From NCBI GenBank assembly GCA_022486705.1, contig JAKVKC010000006.1, forward strand, positions 23,026-87,025: 64,000 nucleotides of DNA, given 5' to 3'. Position 1 is the stretch's first letter, and every line of letters begins with the position of its first letter. This document shows, in pieces, positions 56,101 through 63,180 of this stretch. This stretch comes from Solobacterium sp. (GTDB taxonomy: Bacteria > Bacillota_I > Bacilli_A > Erysipelotrichales > Erysipelotrichaceae). The notes under the pieces were generated by a model. The model ran no database searches and was not told the DNA's origin. It worked only from the letters and a program-made list of their open reading frames with translations. The translations under genes and the position numbers were made by a program.

Positions 56101-56707
56101 TACTGAGACAATTGCCGACAGCAACAATCCAGAGGATACCGTATATATGCTTGCATATGATTTCCTGCCGGCAGGTCTGACCTTAGATCAGAATACCGGT
56201 GTGATCTCCGGCATCCCGCAGATGGCTGGCACCTACTACTTCTCCATTGAAGCCACCAACAGCGTCAGTACCTCGCATGTAGATTACATGATCACTATTG
56301 CGGATGAAGGCGGAACCATTGAACCGTACAAGTTTACCAAAGGCGCGGATCAGGATTGGGAACAGGGCAGCAGTTCAGCTCTCTACTTTGAAACAGACGG
56401 TCCTTACTCGATCTTTAAGGAACTGTATATCGATGGTGTGCAGGTAGATGAAGATCTGTATACCGCATGGTTCGGGAGCACCAAGCTGACGCTCTCTCCA
56501 GAGCTTCTGAAGACCCTGTCTCTTGGCCAGCATACGATCATGGCGGACTATCAGAATGGTCAGCAGCCAACAACTGTATTCAATGTCATCGAGGCATCCA
56601 ATGAGCCAAAGCCAAGCAAGTGCTTAGGCGATGCCTATTGGGATGAAAAGACCCAGGCATGCGTTGTCTATGATCCTTCTGAAATACCGGACACATCAGT
56701 AAAATGA
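50123..56707 (+). CDS. Giant secreted multidomain protein B (paralogue of A)
   Basis: 2,194 residues. Its first 31 residues are almost identical to copy A and the domain order is the same: beta-helix-type region (about 110-440), lipase-like domain with VVGYSRGGA near residue 700, NKSDVVPMVAP, AHYPENNLAWL, then chitobiase-type, InlB-type and Ig-type repeats, ending EIPDTSVK. Copies differ most in the middle (about 860-1080 and 1390-1890) and are nearly identical in the last 300 residues. The DNA is also nearly identical there (49,195-49,300 and 56,035-56,140), so recent duplication or gene conversion is likely. Catalytic residues of both copies look intact. Each has its own promoter and terminator. 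Confidence 0.8.
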   Translation: MKKTLKSFALCILSALMILSSLQIFHLDVQAETKGTLIATVIKGNNSSVSYYQSDKEDVIQAFSRMWKENVMTDDQDADRYVSITLEADWAGASIYNETGYLPVPNGHFVTLDLNGHIMNRFLTNDAKSYQKNGEVIYINSDASLTIEDTNATTEHLGRVLNNLWYPGTGVNSNPTLLTLNGGIITGGANSGNGGGVVVDEYGTFTMHGGTLTGNMTSAGGGGISVNGTNAKAVIDGGHVLYNRSKGNGGGVYTDNSGFLALISGDISYNTSTDYYGGGIYNNSGALVSGYIDGVSSAIAMTGGSVCHNTAQYGGGVYQESGNVCLNGGTISNNTAAVNGGGIYANGHNGTTIGVHLNGVTVSYNEAEKYGGGFYVNTGYAEIKSAVINYNSAGSKEGSGVYMANADYISLTGGRIVIQDNGTSNLLLQNSKDLLSLSLGTDSCVYIGSRDFNPSTGDYELITTDLPTGDINLNYLHSDYSGYIISKSNSHVFFLKGEESKAPGTDSAPTETEVKGYTYSVNRGTFQYTSVLDSTDLSSVYYYSDGYFMNSSEDYGTQLSTLSINFAMAAFQRPKANDTDTYSSAYASKNITDLFDATGFSNYQIDYPEPAETENGYTIGSAIASKELYTENQRDTGKKLIVVAVRGANYTKEWGSNVTIGSSGEAEGFANAADQVTARVNDYISKNGTGEKYAIWVVGYSRGGATANLTSQRLSDIYGSDHVYGYTFEAPQGGTTDQGTHLKAYNAYTNIHNIINKSDVVPMVAPTLMGLVRYGVDHYIPSTSSDSDNSSDYYKVTKTTSGDYSDFKKKALLQLVALDPRIAFDDDFYLGQMEYVTTAIGNGHLASTVDNPAYPQMEAEDWYSDFLEYFIDHGLGIASSADASEKRLQYTRSKWYVLFSNNEEKTGTVPSLISESDFATYHVGTPVSFQSALQSVIGFVFGLSDTKKSELIATITDTLSKADKVEIAKFWYKTVVGNWSGFNLQTKNQWIQWAYNTVFSADVQSAIGEDEMENLEICFPVVLDVLLTVVSDDYNGVSGGTPEYIGTLVNNKTTVAEAHYPENNLAWLRAADSNYANDYAVNAKTVSFTVPNSPTADLRETTYETAQTLHLSSTTSGATIYYTLDGTTPSITSNTTLAYGQSIGLDSETQEQKNITVKAVSYKDGVYSEVSTFSYTIFKGAVKHVVRANGSRVGDYYPGEIVSITPLSKYSTDFTNTDKIFTGWTAKDEDGNTVDLSNPGSLTTQFVMGSSNVYATPSFQNKITNVDLTLNTGSDSIEDAISIPWEMNNSTQYYRSAGYTGTKTYVSADEKDAAATWTVDSQNNTAKLSVTIPDNTDSKRIYDVDAQGNAKVSVTVNGKTIDGATVTVNTDGSLTYTAAFTIKQHVKTLLDPQAITLAHSDTDLPQWTPGTVTTTILTKEGNTIVDVPLTFSDTELAKIREGYKASTQTEQSFPNIKGTIDSTYITEHQSTLAGTDSASAELKVIFSAKEKGFVDAPNADHDSGSILQTSDTITLHSDTEGASIYYTLDGKDPTSSSTEYTGPISTPASAAALHIKAVAYHRTDTSSISDFQYTVESTKVQKTLTIEAYDTAKPTVLMQSSQADYELNSTISVTAPAIANEEFLQWENSDQTLLSEDRTISVTMDDAKTLRAIYIPSVSSINIVIDKPNGGDSLAESIDVAAATITNTYYIDPADCEVNWYPSDNTAQYGITYTALIDVMPDSSGEIGVSSTEGGSYNRISAQYSWNRNAKITVNGEEAMLQSDEYGDYVLVDFPTDNLTYTGVSKNSYEMTVDNGTEINSIPLPTSAAVTAKDTANASHEIAADITEWKLKDGSSYDPSSLNEQTLTFTGKVNLPNGVVISGNEDQRTVDVTCTVTVKAADSVGHVTADVENNSTLTEQKTVTLSCDTEDADIYYKVYKNGDEIPSEYTEDSFAVLGGVAGSTVTYHIAAHAEKDGMKQIADDVFTYTVSLPEGYPVLKQPPLADGTLGDAYTETIADSNNPEDTVYMLAYDFLPAGLTLDQNTGVISGIPQMAGTYYFSIEATNSVSTSHVDYMITIADEGGTIEPYKFTKGADQDWEQGSSSALYFETDGPYSIFKELYIDGVQVDEDLYTAWFGSTKLTLSPELLKTLSLGQHTIMADYQNGQQPTTVFNVIEASNEPKPSKCLGDAYWDEKTQACVVYDPSEIPDTSVK

Positions 56708-56717
56708 GTACCTAAAA

Positions 56718-56747
56718 GAGAGATTGCATTGCGCAGTCTCCCTTTTC
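56718..56747 (+). terminator. Terminator after giant exoprotein B
   Basis: GAGATTGC and GCAGTCTC form an 8-bp stem (one G-T pair), followed by CCTTTTC. Confidence 0.65.
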
Positions 56748-56772
56748 TTATGGATCTTTCTATGTTCTGCCG

Positions 56773-57507
56773 CTATATTTTGATCTTTAACGAACCATGG
56801 GACAGAACCTTTGTTTCACCATATCCTGTTCTTCTGCTGTCCTTCTGCATTCTTGCATGACTGTTGGCGGGATCCAGAAGTTCACAGGTATGCGGTGCAA
56901 TACAGAAATCACCGAAGACTGTAGACGCATGGATCTCTTGTTCCCCTTCATTCTTCAGGAATACTTCAGTATACTTCCCCTGCCATTCTTCAAACTGATA
57001 GCCATTGTCTTCATAAGAGAAGAAACGAAAGCAGTAATCCAATCTGGGATCCGACAGTTCTGTTTCATCATGGAACATACCAGAATGCACATCATACGCG
57101 GTGATTGTTTTCCAATGTCCCCGCTGCTTTAAGCGCAGTTCTTTCCATTGTTCATCAAAGACCAATACGGCACAGATCTTTGCGCTGTCCGCTGTAATTG
57201 ACGGTTCCTTTGCCTTATGAGAGGCATACTGTATCTTCTGGGCCAATCCCTCATCCAGCGGCCATAGATAGTCGTGGAGCGCTTTCTTTAAAGTCCTGGC
57301 ATCTTTATTCTGATGATCCGCATAGAAAGCCTGATATACACTGTGCTCTGTCTTCATGATCAATGCATCGTCCGCCAGCGTGATCTCTTTGATGCAGGAA
57401 GTTGAGATCCACTGTTCCTGGGCAAAGTGAGGATGATCCAGGACATTGCCCCAGACATGATACTGATCTTTGTTTTTTTCAAAATACCAGTTCTTCAAAG
57501 TATACAT
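56773..57507 (-). CDS. Conserved-looking soluble protein of unknown function
   Basis: 244 residues from ATG 57507 (MYTLKNWYFEKNKDQYHVWG). I do not recognise the family. No signal or membrane segment is seen. The N-terminal half has beta-rich short repeats with Trp/His (VLDHPHFAQEQWI), the middle carries ALHDYLWPLDEGL and KICAVLVFDEQWKELRLKQRGHWKTI, and the end is KVLSHGSLKIKI. An earlier in-frame ATG at 57546 lies inside the terminator of the upstream HIT gene and is unlikely to be used. The ribosome site is weak. It is on the strand opposite the giant exoproteins and convergent with them. Confidence 0.6.
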   Translation of the reverse strand: MYTLKNWYFEKNKDQYHVWGNVLDHPHFAQEQWISTSCIKEITLADDALIMKTEHSVYQAFYADHQNKDARTLKKALHDYLWPLDEGLAQKIQYASHKAKEPSITADSAKICAVLVFDEQWKELRLKQRGHWKTITAYDVHSGMFHDETELSDPRLDYCFRFFSYEDNGYQFEEWQGKYTEVFLKNEGEQEIHASTVFGDFCIAPHTCELLDPANSHARMQKDSRRTGYGETKVLSHGSLKIKI

Positions 57508-57523
57508 AACGCTGTTTATTCTA

Positions 57524-57554
57524 CCAAAAGAAAAGACCGCATACAACGCGGCCT
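57524..57554 (-). terminator. Terminator of the HIT gene
   Basis: GGCCGC-GTTGTAT-GCGGTC followed by TTTTCTTTT directly after the HIT stop. Confidence 0.85.
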
Positions 57555-57558
57555 CTGA

Positions 57559-57999
57559 TTATCCTAGAATTGCTTTCTTGAGCTTCTCTTTCAACGATTC
57601 ATATTCAGCATCGCTCAGATGTGTTCTGTTTGGGTTCATTTCAAAGGTGCCTCCCCATTCATAGCCATCCTTGTACTTCGGGCACAGATGCATATGAAGA
57701 TGATGTCCTGTATCGCCATACATGCCATAGTTCAGCTTATCCGGATGGCATACCGTATGGATTGCATTGGCAACAGTCGTAACATCCGCAATGAATGCTT
57801 CACGGTCTTCCTTAGAGAGCTCGATCATTTCTGATACATGATGCTTAGAAGCAACAACGCATCTTCCTGGATGCGACTGTTCTTTAAATAAATATACAGT
57901 AGATGCCGGCAGTTCGCAGATCTCAATTGCAAACTTCGCGACCAATTCTCCCTTAGCGCAGTACGCGCAGTCAGGATGTTCCTGAGCTAAATCTGTCAT
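57559..57999 (-). CDS. HIT-family nucleotide hydrolase/transferase
   Basis: 146 residues. The histidine triad is in GHHLHMHLCPKYKDG, matching the HxHxH pattern. It starts with a Cys-rich segment (HPDCAYCAKGEL) and carries FKEQSHPGRCVVASKHHV. HIT proteins hydrolyse nucleotide phosphoramidates or dinucleotides; the exact substrate is not evident. GGAGAAG precedes the ATG. It appears to be a lone gene with its own terminator. Confidence 0.92.
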   Translation of the reverse strand: MTDLAQEHPDCAYCAKGELVAKFAIEICELPASTVYLFKEQSHPGRCVVASKHHVSEMIELSKEDREAFIADVTTVANAIHTVCHPDKLNYGMYGDTGHHLHMHLCPKYKDGYEWGGTFEMNPNRTHLSDAEYESLKEKLKKAILG

Positions 58000-58098
58000 T
58001 TTATTGTCTTCTCCTTCAATCTCTGATTTATTTTATCACTTCCCTTCTTTCATGGCGCATTCTTTCCAATGAGTGTATGATAATACCCGAGGTAAACC

Positions 58099-58731
58099 AT
58101 GAAAAAACTATTGAAAATGATCCTGTGCAGCGTGATGCTGTGCACCATGACCGCATGTTCCAATGGAAATGAAGCTGCCGTAAAGAATACCGTCAACAGC
58201 TACTTTGTATCCTTAGAAGAAGGAAAGCTGGAAGACGCCTACAAATATGTCGGCGATGATGCCACGACCGACTTTTCAGAGCTGAAGGAAACCGAAGACA
58301 GCATGAATGAAATGCTTGAGGAATACAATATCAGCGATGCCACAAAGACATTGTTCTCTGATGCCTTCTCCAGTATTATCAAGCTCTGCGTACAGTCCCA
58401 TAAGATCACCAAGACAGAGAAAGTATCTGATACCGAATATAAGGTGACAGCAGATGCTTCGATCTTAGATTCCGATACCATCGCCACTGCCATTGAGAAT
58501 ATCGACTATGAAACATTCCTGAATGATATCTCCAGCAAAGTAACAGAAAAATATACAAGTGAAGGAGAGTCTGCCGCAGCTGAATATCTGATGTCATCCA
58601 TGGCCACTTGGTTCTCTGAGAACTATACAAGTGCTTTGAAGGATCTGAAAGCGACCGCAAGACCTGTTGTCATTACCGTAGATAAGCAAAATGATTCCTG
58701 GCTGATCACCGGTATGGAAGATCAGGAATAG
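58099..58731 (+). CDS. Small lipoprotein with NTF2-like/DUF-type domain
   Basis: 210 residues. The signal peptide ends in the lipobox CTMTACSNG. The mature part begins EAAVKNTVNSYFVSLEEGKLEDAYKYV, a helix-rich start like many Firmicute lipoproteins of the DUF4878/NTF2-like kind, and ends with VITVDKQNDSWLITGMED. Its function is unknown. The ribosome site is weak (AGGTAAACC) and an ACTTCC-type gap of 100 bp separates it from the divergent HIT gene. It is followed by tRNA-Val. Confidence 0.75.
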   Translation: MKKLLKMILCSVMLCTMTACSNGNEAAVKNTVNSYFVSLEEGKLEDAYKYVGDDATTDFSELKETEDSMNEMLEEYNISDATKTLFSDAFSSIIKLCVQSHKITKTEKVSDTEYKVTADASILDSDTIATAIENIDYETFLNDISSKVTEKYTSEGESAAAEYLMSSMATWFSENYTSALKDLKATARPVVITVDKQNDSWLITGMEDQE

Positions 58732-58808
58732 CCAAGAGCTGACCTGTCCCCTTTCAGCAAATATTTTCTTTTCAAAGATGCTTTGATGTGTTATCATCAA
58801 TAAGCATT

Positions 58809-58881
58809 GAGTGTTTAGCTCAGCTGGGAGAGCACTTCCTTGACGTGGAAGGGGTCATGGGTTCGAGTCCCTTAACGCTCA
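58809..58881 (+). tRNA. tRNA-Val (anticodon GAC)
   Basis: 73 bases. Acceptor GAGTGTT pairs with AACGCTC, D arm AGCTCAGCTGGGAGAGCA, anticodon stem CTTCC/GGAAG with loop TTGACGT (GAC, reads GUC/GUU), and T arm GGGTTCGAGTCCC. CCA is not encoded. The first base pair is normal. Confidence 0.95.
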
Positions 58882-58899
58882 CTTATAGCATCACAGAAG

Positions 58900-58921
58900 A
58901 GGCTTAGCAAAGCCTTTTTTT
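58900..58921 (+). terminator. Terminator after tRNA-Val
   Basis: AGGCTT-AGCA-AAGCCT followed by six T. Confidence 0.85.
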
Positions 58922-58997
58922 CTATTACTGTCCTGCCATACATTTGCACGGCAGAACATATCGCTAAGCTTGACCATGTGCTGCGACCGTATGATGT

Positions 58998-59026
58998 TTG
59001 ACATTATGGTGGTGTACCACCATAAT
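58998..59026 (+). promoter_or_regulatory. Promoter with embedded 24-bp palindromic operator
   Basis: TTGACA at 58998-59003, 17 bp, CATAAT at 59021-59026. The perfect inverted repeat ATTATGGTGGT/ACCACCATAAT at 59003-59026 begins at the last base of the -35 and ends on the -10, so a dimer bound there would block RNA polymerase. It is the likely site for the Xre-type protein encoded just downstream. Confidence 0.85.
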
Positions 59027-59045
59027 AAAAGTGGAGGTAATGTAG

Positions 59046-59627
59046 ATGACATTAACGTCGCTTTTGGAAAATAAGCATCTTTCACGTTACCGTGTTGCCA
59101 AGATGTGTGATATTCCACAGTCCACTCTCAGAGATCTTTGCAACGGCACTACAGATATCAAGAAGACCAGTGCTGAAGTTGTTTTCAAGCTGTCCAAAGC
59201 ATTATCCATTTCCATGGAAGATCTAGTTCAGATGGACAGCAAGATTATAAGCGAGAAGCGCATGGATTTTGAACTGTATAAAAGTACAGTCTGTCATCGC
59301 GTGCATGACATGGGCGATATCGATTTTATGCTGGACGTTCTGAAGTCCAATGAAATTCGTGTCCTCTATGAGCGCAAATGGTATGCAGAGTCCTTTTACA
59401 TGTTGGCAATGGTCGACTACCTCAGCAGACTGCACCATATTGATCTTGTCAAAAACTACAATGATATTAGACAGCAGAAACTGAAGGAAACACTGTATCC
59501 GGCATCTGCCTGGATCAGTTATGAACTGCGCCATGATAAGACACGTTTTAAACTATGTGAAAAGGAAGCCATTCCTGAGTTCAGGCACTTCAATATCATA
59601 GAAAGCGATATCAGAAATGTCATTTGA
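59046..59627 (+). CDS. Xre-type antitoxin-like DNA-binding protein
   Basis: 193 residues. An N-terminal helix-turn-helix (about 1-60, SRYRVAKMCDIPQSTLRDLCNG, then SAEVVFKLSKALSISMEDL) is followed by a longer C-terminal domain with YKSTVCHRVHDMGDIDFML. A strong ribosome site (GGAGGTAAT) precedes the ATG. It probably binds the palindrome in its own promoter. The gene overlaps the following nucleotidyltransferase by 11 bp, as in type II or IV toxin-antitoxin pairs. The antitoxin role is inferred from order and overlap. Confidence 0.8.
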   Translation: MTLTSLLENKHLSRYRVAKMCDIPQSTLRDLCNGTTDIKKTSAEVVFKLSKALSISMEDLVQMDSKIISEKRMDFELYKSTVCHRVHDMGDIDFMLDVLKSNEIRVLYERKWYAESFYMLAMVDYLSRLHHIDLVKNYNDIRQQKLKETLYPASAWISYELRHDKTRFKLCEKEAIPEFRHFNIIESDIRNVI

Positions 59628-60351
59628 AAAAGGATTTACAAAAGATAATCTTGATGTGTATCTGAAGGAACTTGCAAAAGAATATAAGCGGTCAGGTGGT
59701 CGAAATGCACCTGCCGAAATTATTTTAATTGGCGGTGCTGCTGCTCTGGCAAATTATGGATTCAGGGAATCCACATATGATATTGATGCACTGATCTCTG
59801 CTTCTTCTGCAATGAAAGATGCAATCAGCACAGTTGGTGATCGCATGGGTCTTCCCAATGGGTGGATCAACACTGATTTTGAAAGAACTGTCTCCTATTC
59901 TCCAAGACTCATTGAATGTTCACAATACTATCGAACATTTTCAAATATTGTCACCATCAGAGCCATTACTTCTGAATATCTGATTGCGATGAAACTAAGA
60001 TCCGCAAGGCAGTATAAAAATGATATAAGTGACATTGTCGGAATCATCGCAGAACAAAAGAAGATCGGCAAGCCAATTAGTTTCTTAGATGTAGACAAAG
60101 CCGTCATCAAACTATATGGCTCATGGGATAAGATATCCATTCTTGCTCAGGAAGATCTCAATGCAGCGTTTGAATCAAATGATCTCTCAGCCCTGTACCA
60201 AACAATCAGAAAACGGGAACTCACCACAAGAGATCAGCTGATTGAGATTGAAAAGAAATATCCAAAACGACTAACAGAGAATAATCTAGACGATGTCATT
60301 CAATCATTGTTTGCTGCGCAAAAAAATTCAAAGAGCAGCAAAACAAAATGA
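59617..60351 (+). CDS. DUF6036-type nucleotidyltransferase, toxin-like
   Basis: 244 residues. The nucleotidyltransferase-like core is clear: ILIGGAAALANYGFRESTYDIDALI, with the GG motif and DID acidic pair, followed by ITSEYLIAMKLRSARQYKNDISDIVGI. Related NTases include MenT/AbiEii-like toxins that modify RNA or tRNA. Its start overlaps the upstream Xre gene, supporting a two-gene toxin-antitoxin or abortive infection unit. The C-terminal residues (QKNSKSSKTK) are a basic tail. The target is not evident. Confidence 0.82.
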   Translation: MSFEKGFTKDNLDVYLKELAKEYKRSGGRNAPAEIILIGGAAALANYGFRESTYDIDALISASSAMKDAISTVGDRMGLPNGWINTDFERTVSYSPRLIECSQYYRTFSNIVTIRAITSEYLIAMKLRSARQYKNDISDIVGIIAEQKKIGKPISFLDVDKAVIKLYGSWDKISILAQEDLNAAFESNDLSALYQTIRKRELTTRDQLIEIEKKYPKRLTENNLDDVIQSLFAAQKNSKSSKTK

Positions 60352-60517
60352 ATTTTCCGTGCTGATTCTTCAGCTTTCTGTCCAATCCCAGATACTGTGA
60401 ACAGCAAGCAAAATGCTCTAAAGTATACTCAAGTACTGAGATAATTCCGGGGCAGATCATTAACTTAAGACAAGAGATAACAAGAACTCATTTTGTACCA
60501 TTTTCGGTAATTGGCAG

Positions 60518-60550
60518 ATAATAAAATCCCGCCAGATGATCTGACGGGAG
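60518..60550 (-). terminator. Terminator-like hairpin at the 3' end of the decayed gene
   Basis: TCCCGTCAGAT and ATCTGGCGGGA pair (one mismatch) on the minus strand and TTTTATT follows. Confidence 0.65.
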
Positions 60551-60559
60551 ATATGAACC

Positions 60560-60900
60560 AGCAAATTACTATCTGATTCCTTATTACCCTGCATGGAACA
60601 CTGAAACTGATCTTGTGATCATTGGTATTGGTTACAAGCAGAATTGATGCAATTTCATAGGAATCTTTCAATTTTTTAAATTCACTTCAACAATGTGATA
60701 TCCTGCTTCAACTGCATCATAGGTGAATGTAACGATGTCCCTAACATCTTCTCAGAAAATACAGGATCAGAAACTGTTGTTACATCAATCCGTTCTGCAG
60801 CTGCAGGTGAGACGATGAGACGATACTGCTGTCATCAATGTCTACTGATAAAGACTTTGAATCATTATTTTCAAGCAAGTCATCAAGCAGTTTCAGTTAG
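60560..60900 (-). pseudogene. Frameshifted fragment of an unidentified protein
   Basis: Read on the minus strand, three frames join into one sensible protein: LKLLDDLLENNDSKSLSVDI, SPAAAERIDVTTVSDPVFSE, RDIVTFTYDAVEAGYHIVE, and DSYEIASILLVTNTNDHKI. The breaks include an 8-bp tandem duplication (CGTCTCAT/CGTCTCAC) at about 60815 and single-base slips near 60665 and 60745. It looks like the last part of a surface or beta-sandwich protein, but I cannot name the family. The terminator hairpin follows it on the same strand. Confidence 0.55.
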
Positions 60901-60908
60901 TCATTTTT

Positions 60909-61676
60909 CTATACAATATCCCGATATTTAATAAGCCTAACATTATTTTTTTCAAGCCATTGCTTTGTCTCAGTTGAGCACAGCATATCCACTTCTTTTG
61001 TTCGGTTGATAGTCAGACTAGAATGATTCAGAAGATACTGATCAAGCCAGCCTGGATGACACACAAACACATTTGGCATATCTGTTCTAACATGATTAAG
61101 AATACCATTTTTCAAGCAAGTCAAAGGATCATATTTTTCCTCCATTGACTGCATTGGAAGCGCATGAATCGGATGACCTTTGAACAGACCATTTTCTACC
61201 ATCGGATTCATATCATTGAGCGGAAGATCATACCGATTTGCCACAATCCTCAGTGCTTTCTGCAGATTTTCACTGGCAATGGCATGAGCTTCAAAGTATT
61301 CCGGTTTTTTGCCTGTGAGCGCTTTAAAGCGTATATACTGTGCTTCTACCTCAATGACTGCTTCATCTACTTTTATCAGATCCATACCTTGTTTATAAGC
61401 TTCGCGGTATCTCCGGCTACTTTTAAACTGACCATCGGCCTGTACAAGAGAAGGAATCAGAGAAGGATCAGCACAAGGGGTTCCAAGACATACATTAGTA
61501 TGCTGACCAAGACACACATCTGTGCCATTCAGCAATTCAACACCTTGTGCGGCATAAGGCATGTTGCACATCAGTCCGGCACTGCCAATCAGTCCGTCTT
61601 TCACTGTTTTGGCAATACCATAGTTTATTGCCTCACTATATCCAATATCATCTGCTCTCAGGATTAGTTCAATCAT
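60909..61676 (-). CDS. ChbG/YdjC-type carbohydrate deacetylase
   Basis: 255 residues from ATG 61676, with GGAGGAATA upstream. The family motif LILRADDIGYSEAINYGI holds the DD metal pair, GQHTNVCLGTP the first His, and YFEAHAIAS a further metal His; VFVCHPGWLD is the C-terminal His. Members remove N-acetyl groups from chitobiose-type or other acetylated disaccharides. It follows the PTS gene by 23 bp and so probably acts on the imported sugar phosphate. Confidence 0.88.
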   Translation of the reverse strand: MIELILRADDIGYSEAINYGIAKTVKDGLIGSAGLMCNMPYAAQGVELLNGTDVCLGQHTNVCLGTPCADPSLIPSLVQADGQFKSSRRYREAYKQGMDLIKVDEAVIEVEAQYIRFKALTGKKPEYFEAHAIASENLQKALRIVANRYDLPLNDMNPMVENGLFKGHPIHALPMQSMEEKYDPLTCLKNGILNHVRTDMPNVFVCHPGWLDQYLLNHSSLTINRTKEVDMLCSTETKQWLEKNNVRLIKYRDIV

Positions 61677-61699
61677 GGAATATTCCTCCATTTTCTTTT

Positions 61700-63109
61700 T
61701 TATTGTTTCTGAATAACCGGATCATTCTTGTCAAAACCAAACATGTAAGTCAGCACTGCTGATACCACAAAGGCAATCGCTACACCAATGCAGCCATTAA
61801 TCATGTTTGCTGTCCCACCTCCAACATAACCAAGCACTGCCAGAAAGTTAGTAGCACCCATCACATAGGTTCCCACTCCCGTAATGCCTGCATAGAGGCC
61901 GCCGCAGAACCCGCCAATTGCCATGGCAATAAACGGCTTCTTATATTTGAAGCCGATGCCATAAAGTACCGGTTCCGTTACACCGCCCAGAATACCAGAC
62001 ACAAAGTAGCCAAGGGACAGTGCCTTTTCATCTTTTTCACGCATTTTTAAGAATGCTCCTAATGCCATTCCGAATGCTGCCCAGGTTGCAAAGCCGCCAG
62101 CTGTTAATACAAACTTATCAACACCGGCAGACATCATAGTAGTAATGCCGAAGACAATCAGCACCTGGTGCATGCCGGTCATAACCAAGAATTCCCACAG
62201 AGCTGCCACAACTGCAACTGCAATGAATCCGCCGACACTGCCAAATGCAACAAGCCCATTGCCAATCAGATCTCCAAGGTATCCACCAAGTGGTCCAAGA
62301 ATGCAATAAATCAGCGGCACCATGACCAGCATGGTGAGGAATGGTGCAAATACAGTAGCCAGCATATCAGGTATGTATTTCTGGAAGCACTTAAATACCA
62401 TAGCCATAACAGGAATGATAAGAATAATCGGAAGTACCGTCTGCCCATAGGTCATCATTCTGGCAGGGATTCCATAGACACTGAAGGAGGCTCCTTCCGT
62501 TCCAGCAAGTGTTACAAAATCCGGTGCCAGAAGGCATCCTGCTGCAAACATACCCATGACCGGGTTCAGACCAACCTTCTTGGAAGCTGTATAGCCAAGG
62601 AAGATCGGCAGGAAGTAGAAAAATCCATAATATACAAAGTTGCACAGTTGATAGAAATTGCTTTCTGTCCCAAAGATATTTAGCATATTCGGGCCAAGCA
62701 CTACCTGCAAGGTCTTGAACATGGCAGCGCCCATCATTGCCGGAATCATCGGTGTCATAGAACCAGCAAGATAATCCAGTATCTTTCCGCCGGCAGATTT
62801 GAATGTCAGCTTCTCTTTCGGTGCATCTAGATTCTCATCAATGCTTTCCTGCTGAGAAATGCCTGTTTCCTTACACAGTGCCTCATAAACTTTCGGCACA
62901 TTCTGTCCGATAATCACCTGGTATTGATCTCCGGCTACATTGGTTCCAATAACACCATTGATCTTTTTGATCTCATCGCTGTTGGGAATCGATTTGTCCT
63001 TGAGTGTAAAACGCAGTCGAGTAATGCAGTGTGTCACAAAGGAAATGTTATTCTTGCCGCCAACCGCTAAGAGTACATCCTTTGCAATCTGTTTGTTGTC
63101 AGTTGCCAT
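61700..63109 (-). CDS. PTS enzyme IIBC, glucose/beta-glucoside family
   Basis: 469 residues. EIIB comes first: LLAVGGKNNISFVTHCITRL, with the phosphorylated Cys in HCITRL. EIIC follows (about 105-460) with roughly ten membrane segments and GGFIAVAVVAALWEFLVMTGMH. No EIIA domain is fused at the C-terminus, so EIIA must come from another gene. The system imports and phosphorylates a sugar. Its neighbours (LicT antiterminator, ChbG deacetylase) suggest a beta-glycoside or acetylated sugar. AGAGGAG precedes the ATG. Confidence 0.92.
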   Translation of the reverse strand: MATDNKQIAKDVLLAVGGKNNISFVTHCITRLRFTLKDKSIPNSDEIKKINGVIGTNVAGDQYQVIIGQNVPKVYEALCKETGISQQESIDENLDAPKEKLTFKSAGGKILDYLAGSMTPMIPAMMGAAMFKTLQVVLGPNMLNIFGTESNFYQLCNFVYYGFFYFLPIFLGYTASKKVGLNPVMGMFAAGCLLAPDFVTLAGTEGASFSVYGIPARMMTYGQTVLPIILIIPVMAMVFKCFQKYIPDMLATVFAPFLTMLVMVPLIYCILGPLGGYLGDLIGNGLVAFGSVGGFIAVAVVAALWEFLVMTGMHQVLIVFGITTMMSAGVDKFVLTAGGFATWAAFGMALGAFLKMREKDEKALSLGYFVSGILGGVTEPVLYGIGFKYKKPFIAMAIGGFCGGLYAGITGVGTYVMGATNFLAVLGYVGGGTANMINGCIGVAIAFVVSAVLTYMFGFDKNDPVIQKQ

Positions 63110-63180
63110 ATTTATTTCAATCTCCTCTTTTTCTTTCGTTGCATATATTCATCATCCATTTCGCGCGTTGAACAGATGAA

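Noticed and set aside
60465..60671. A 68-residue open frame as an independent small gene
   Set aside because: Its start matches the continuation of the frameshifted upstream peptide and it runs through a terminator, so it is part of the relic.
63110..63180. A ribonucleic antiterminator target between licT and the PTS gene
   Set aside because: The 71-bp gap shows no hairpin or RAT-like sequence.
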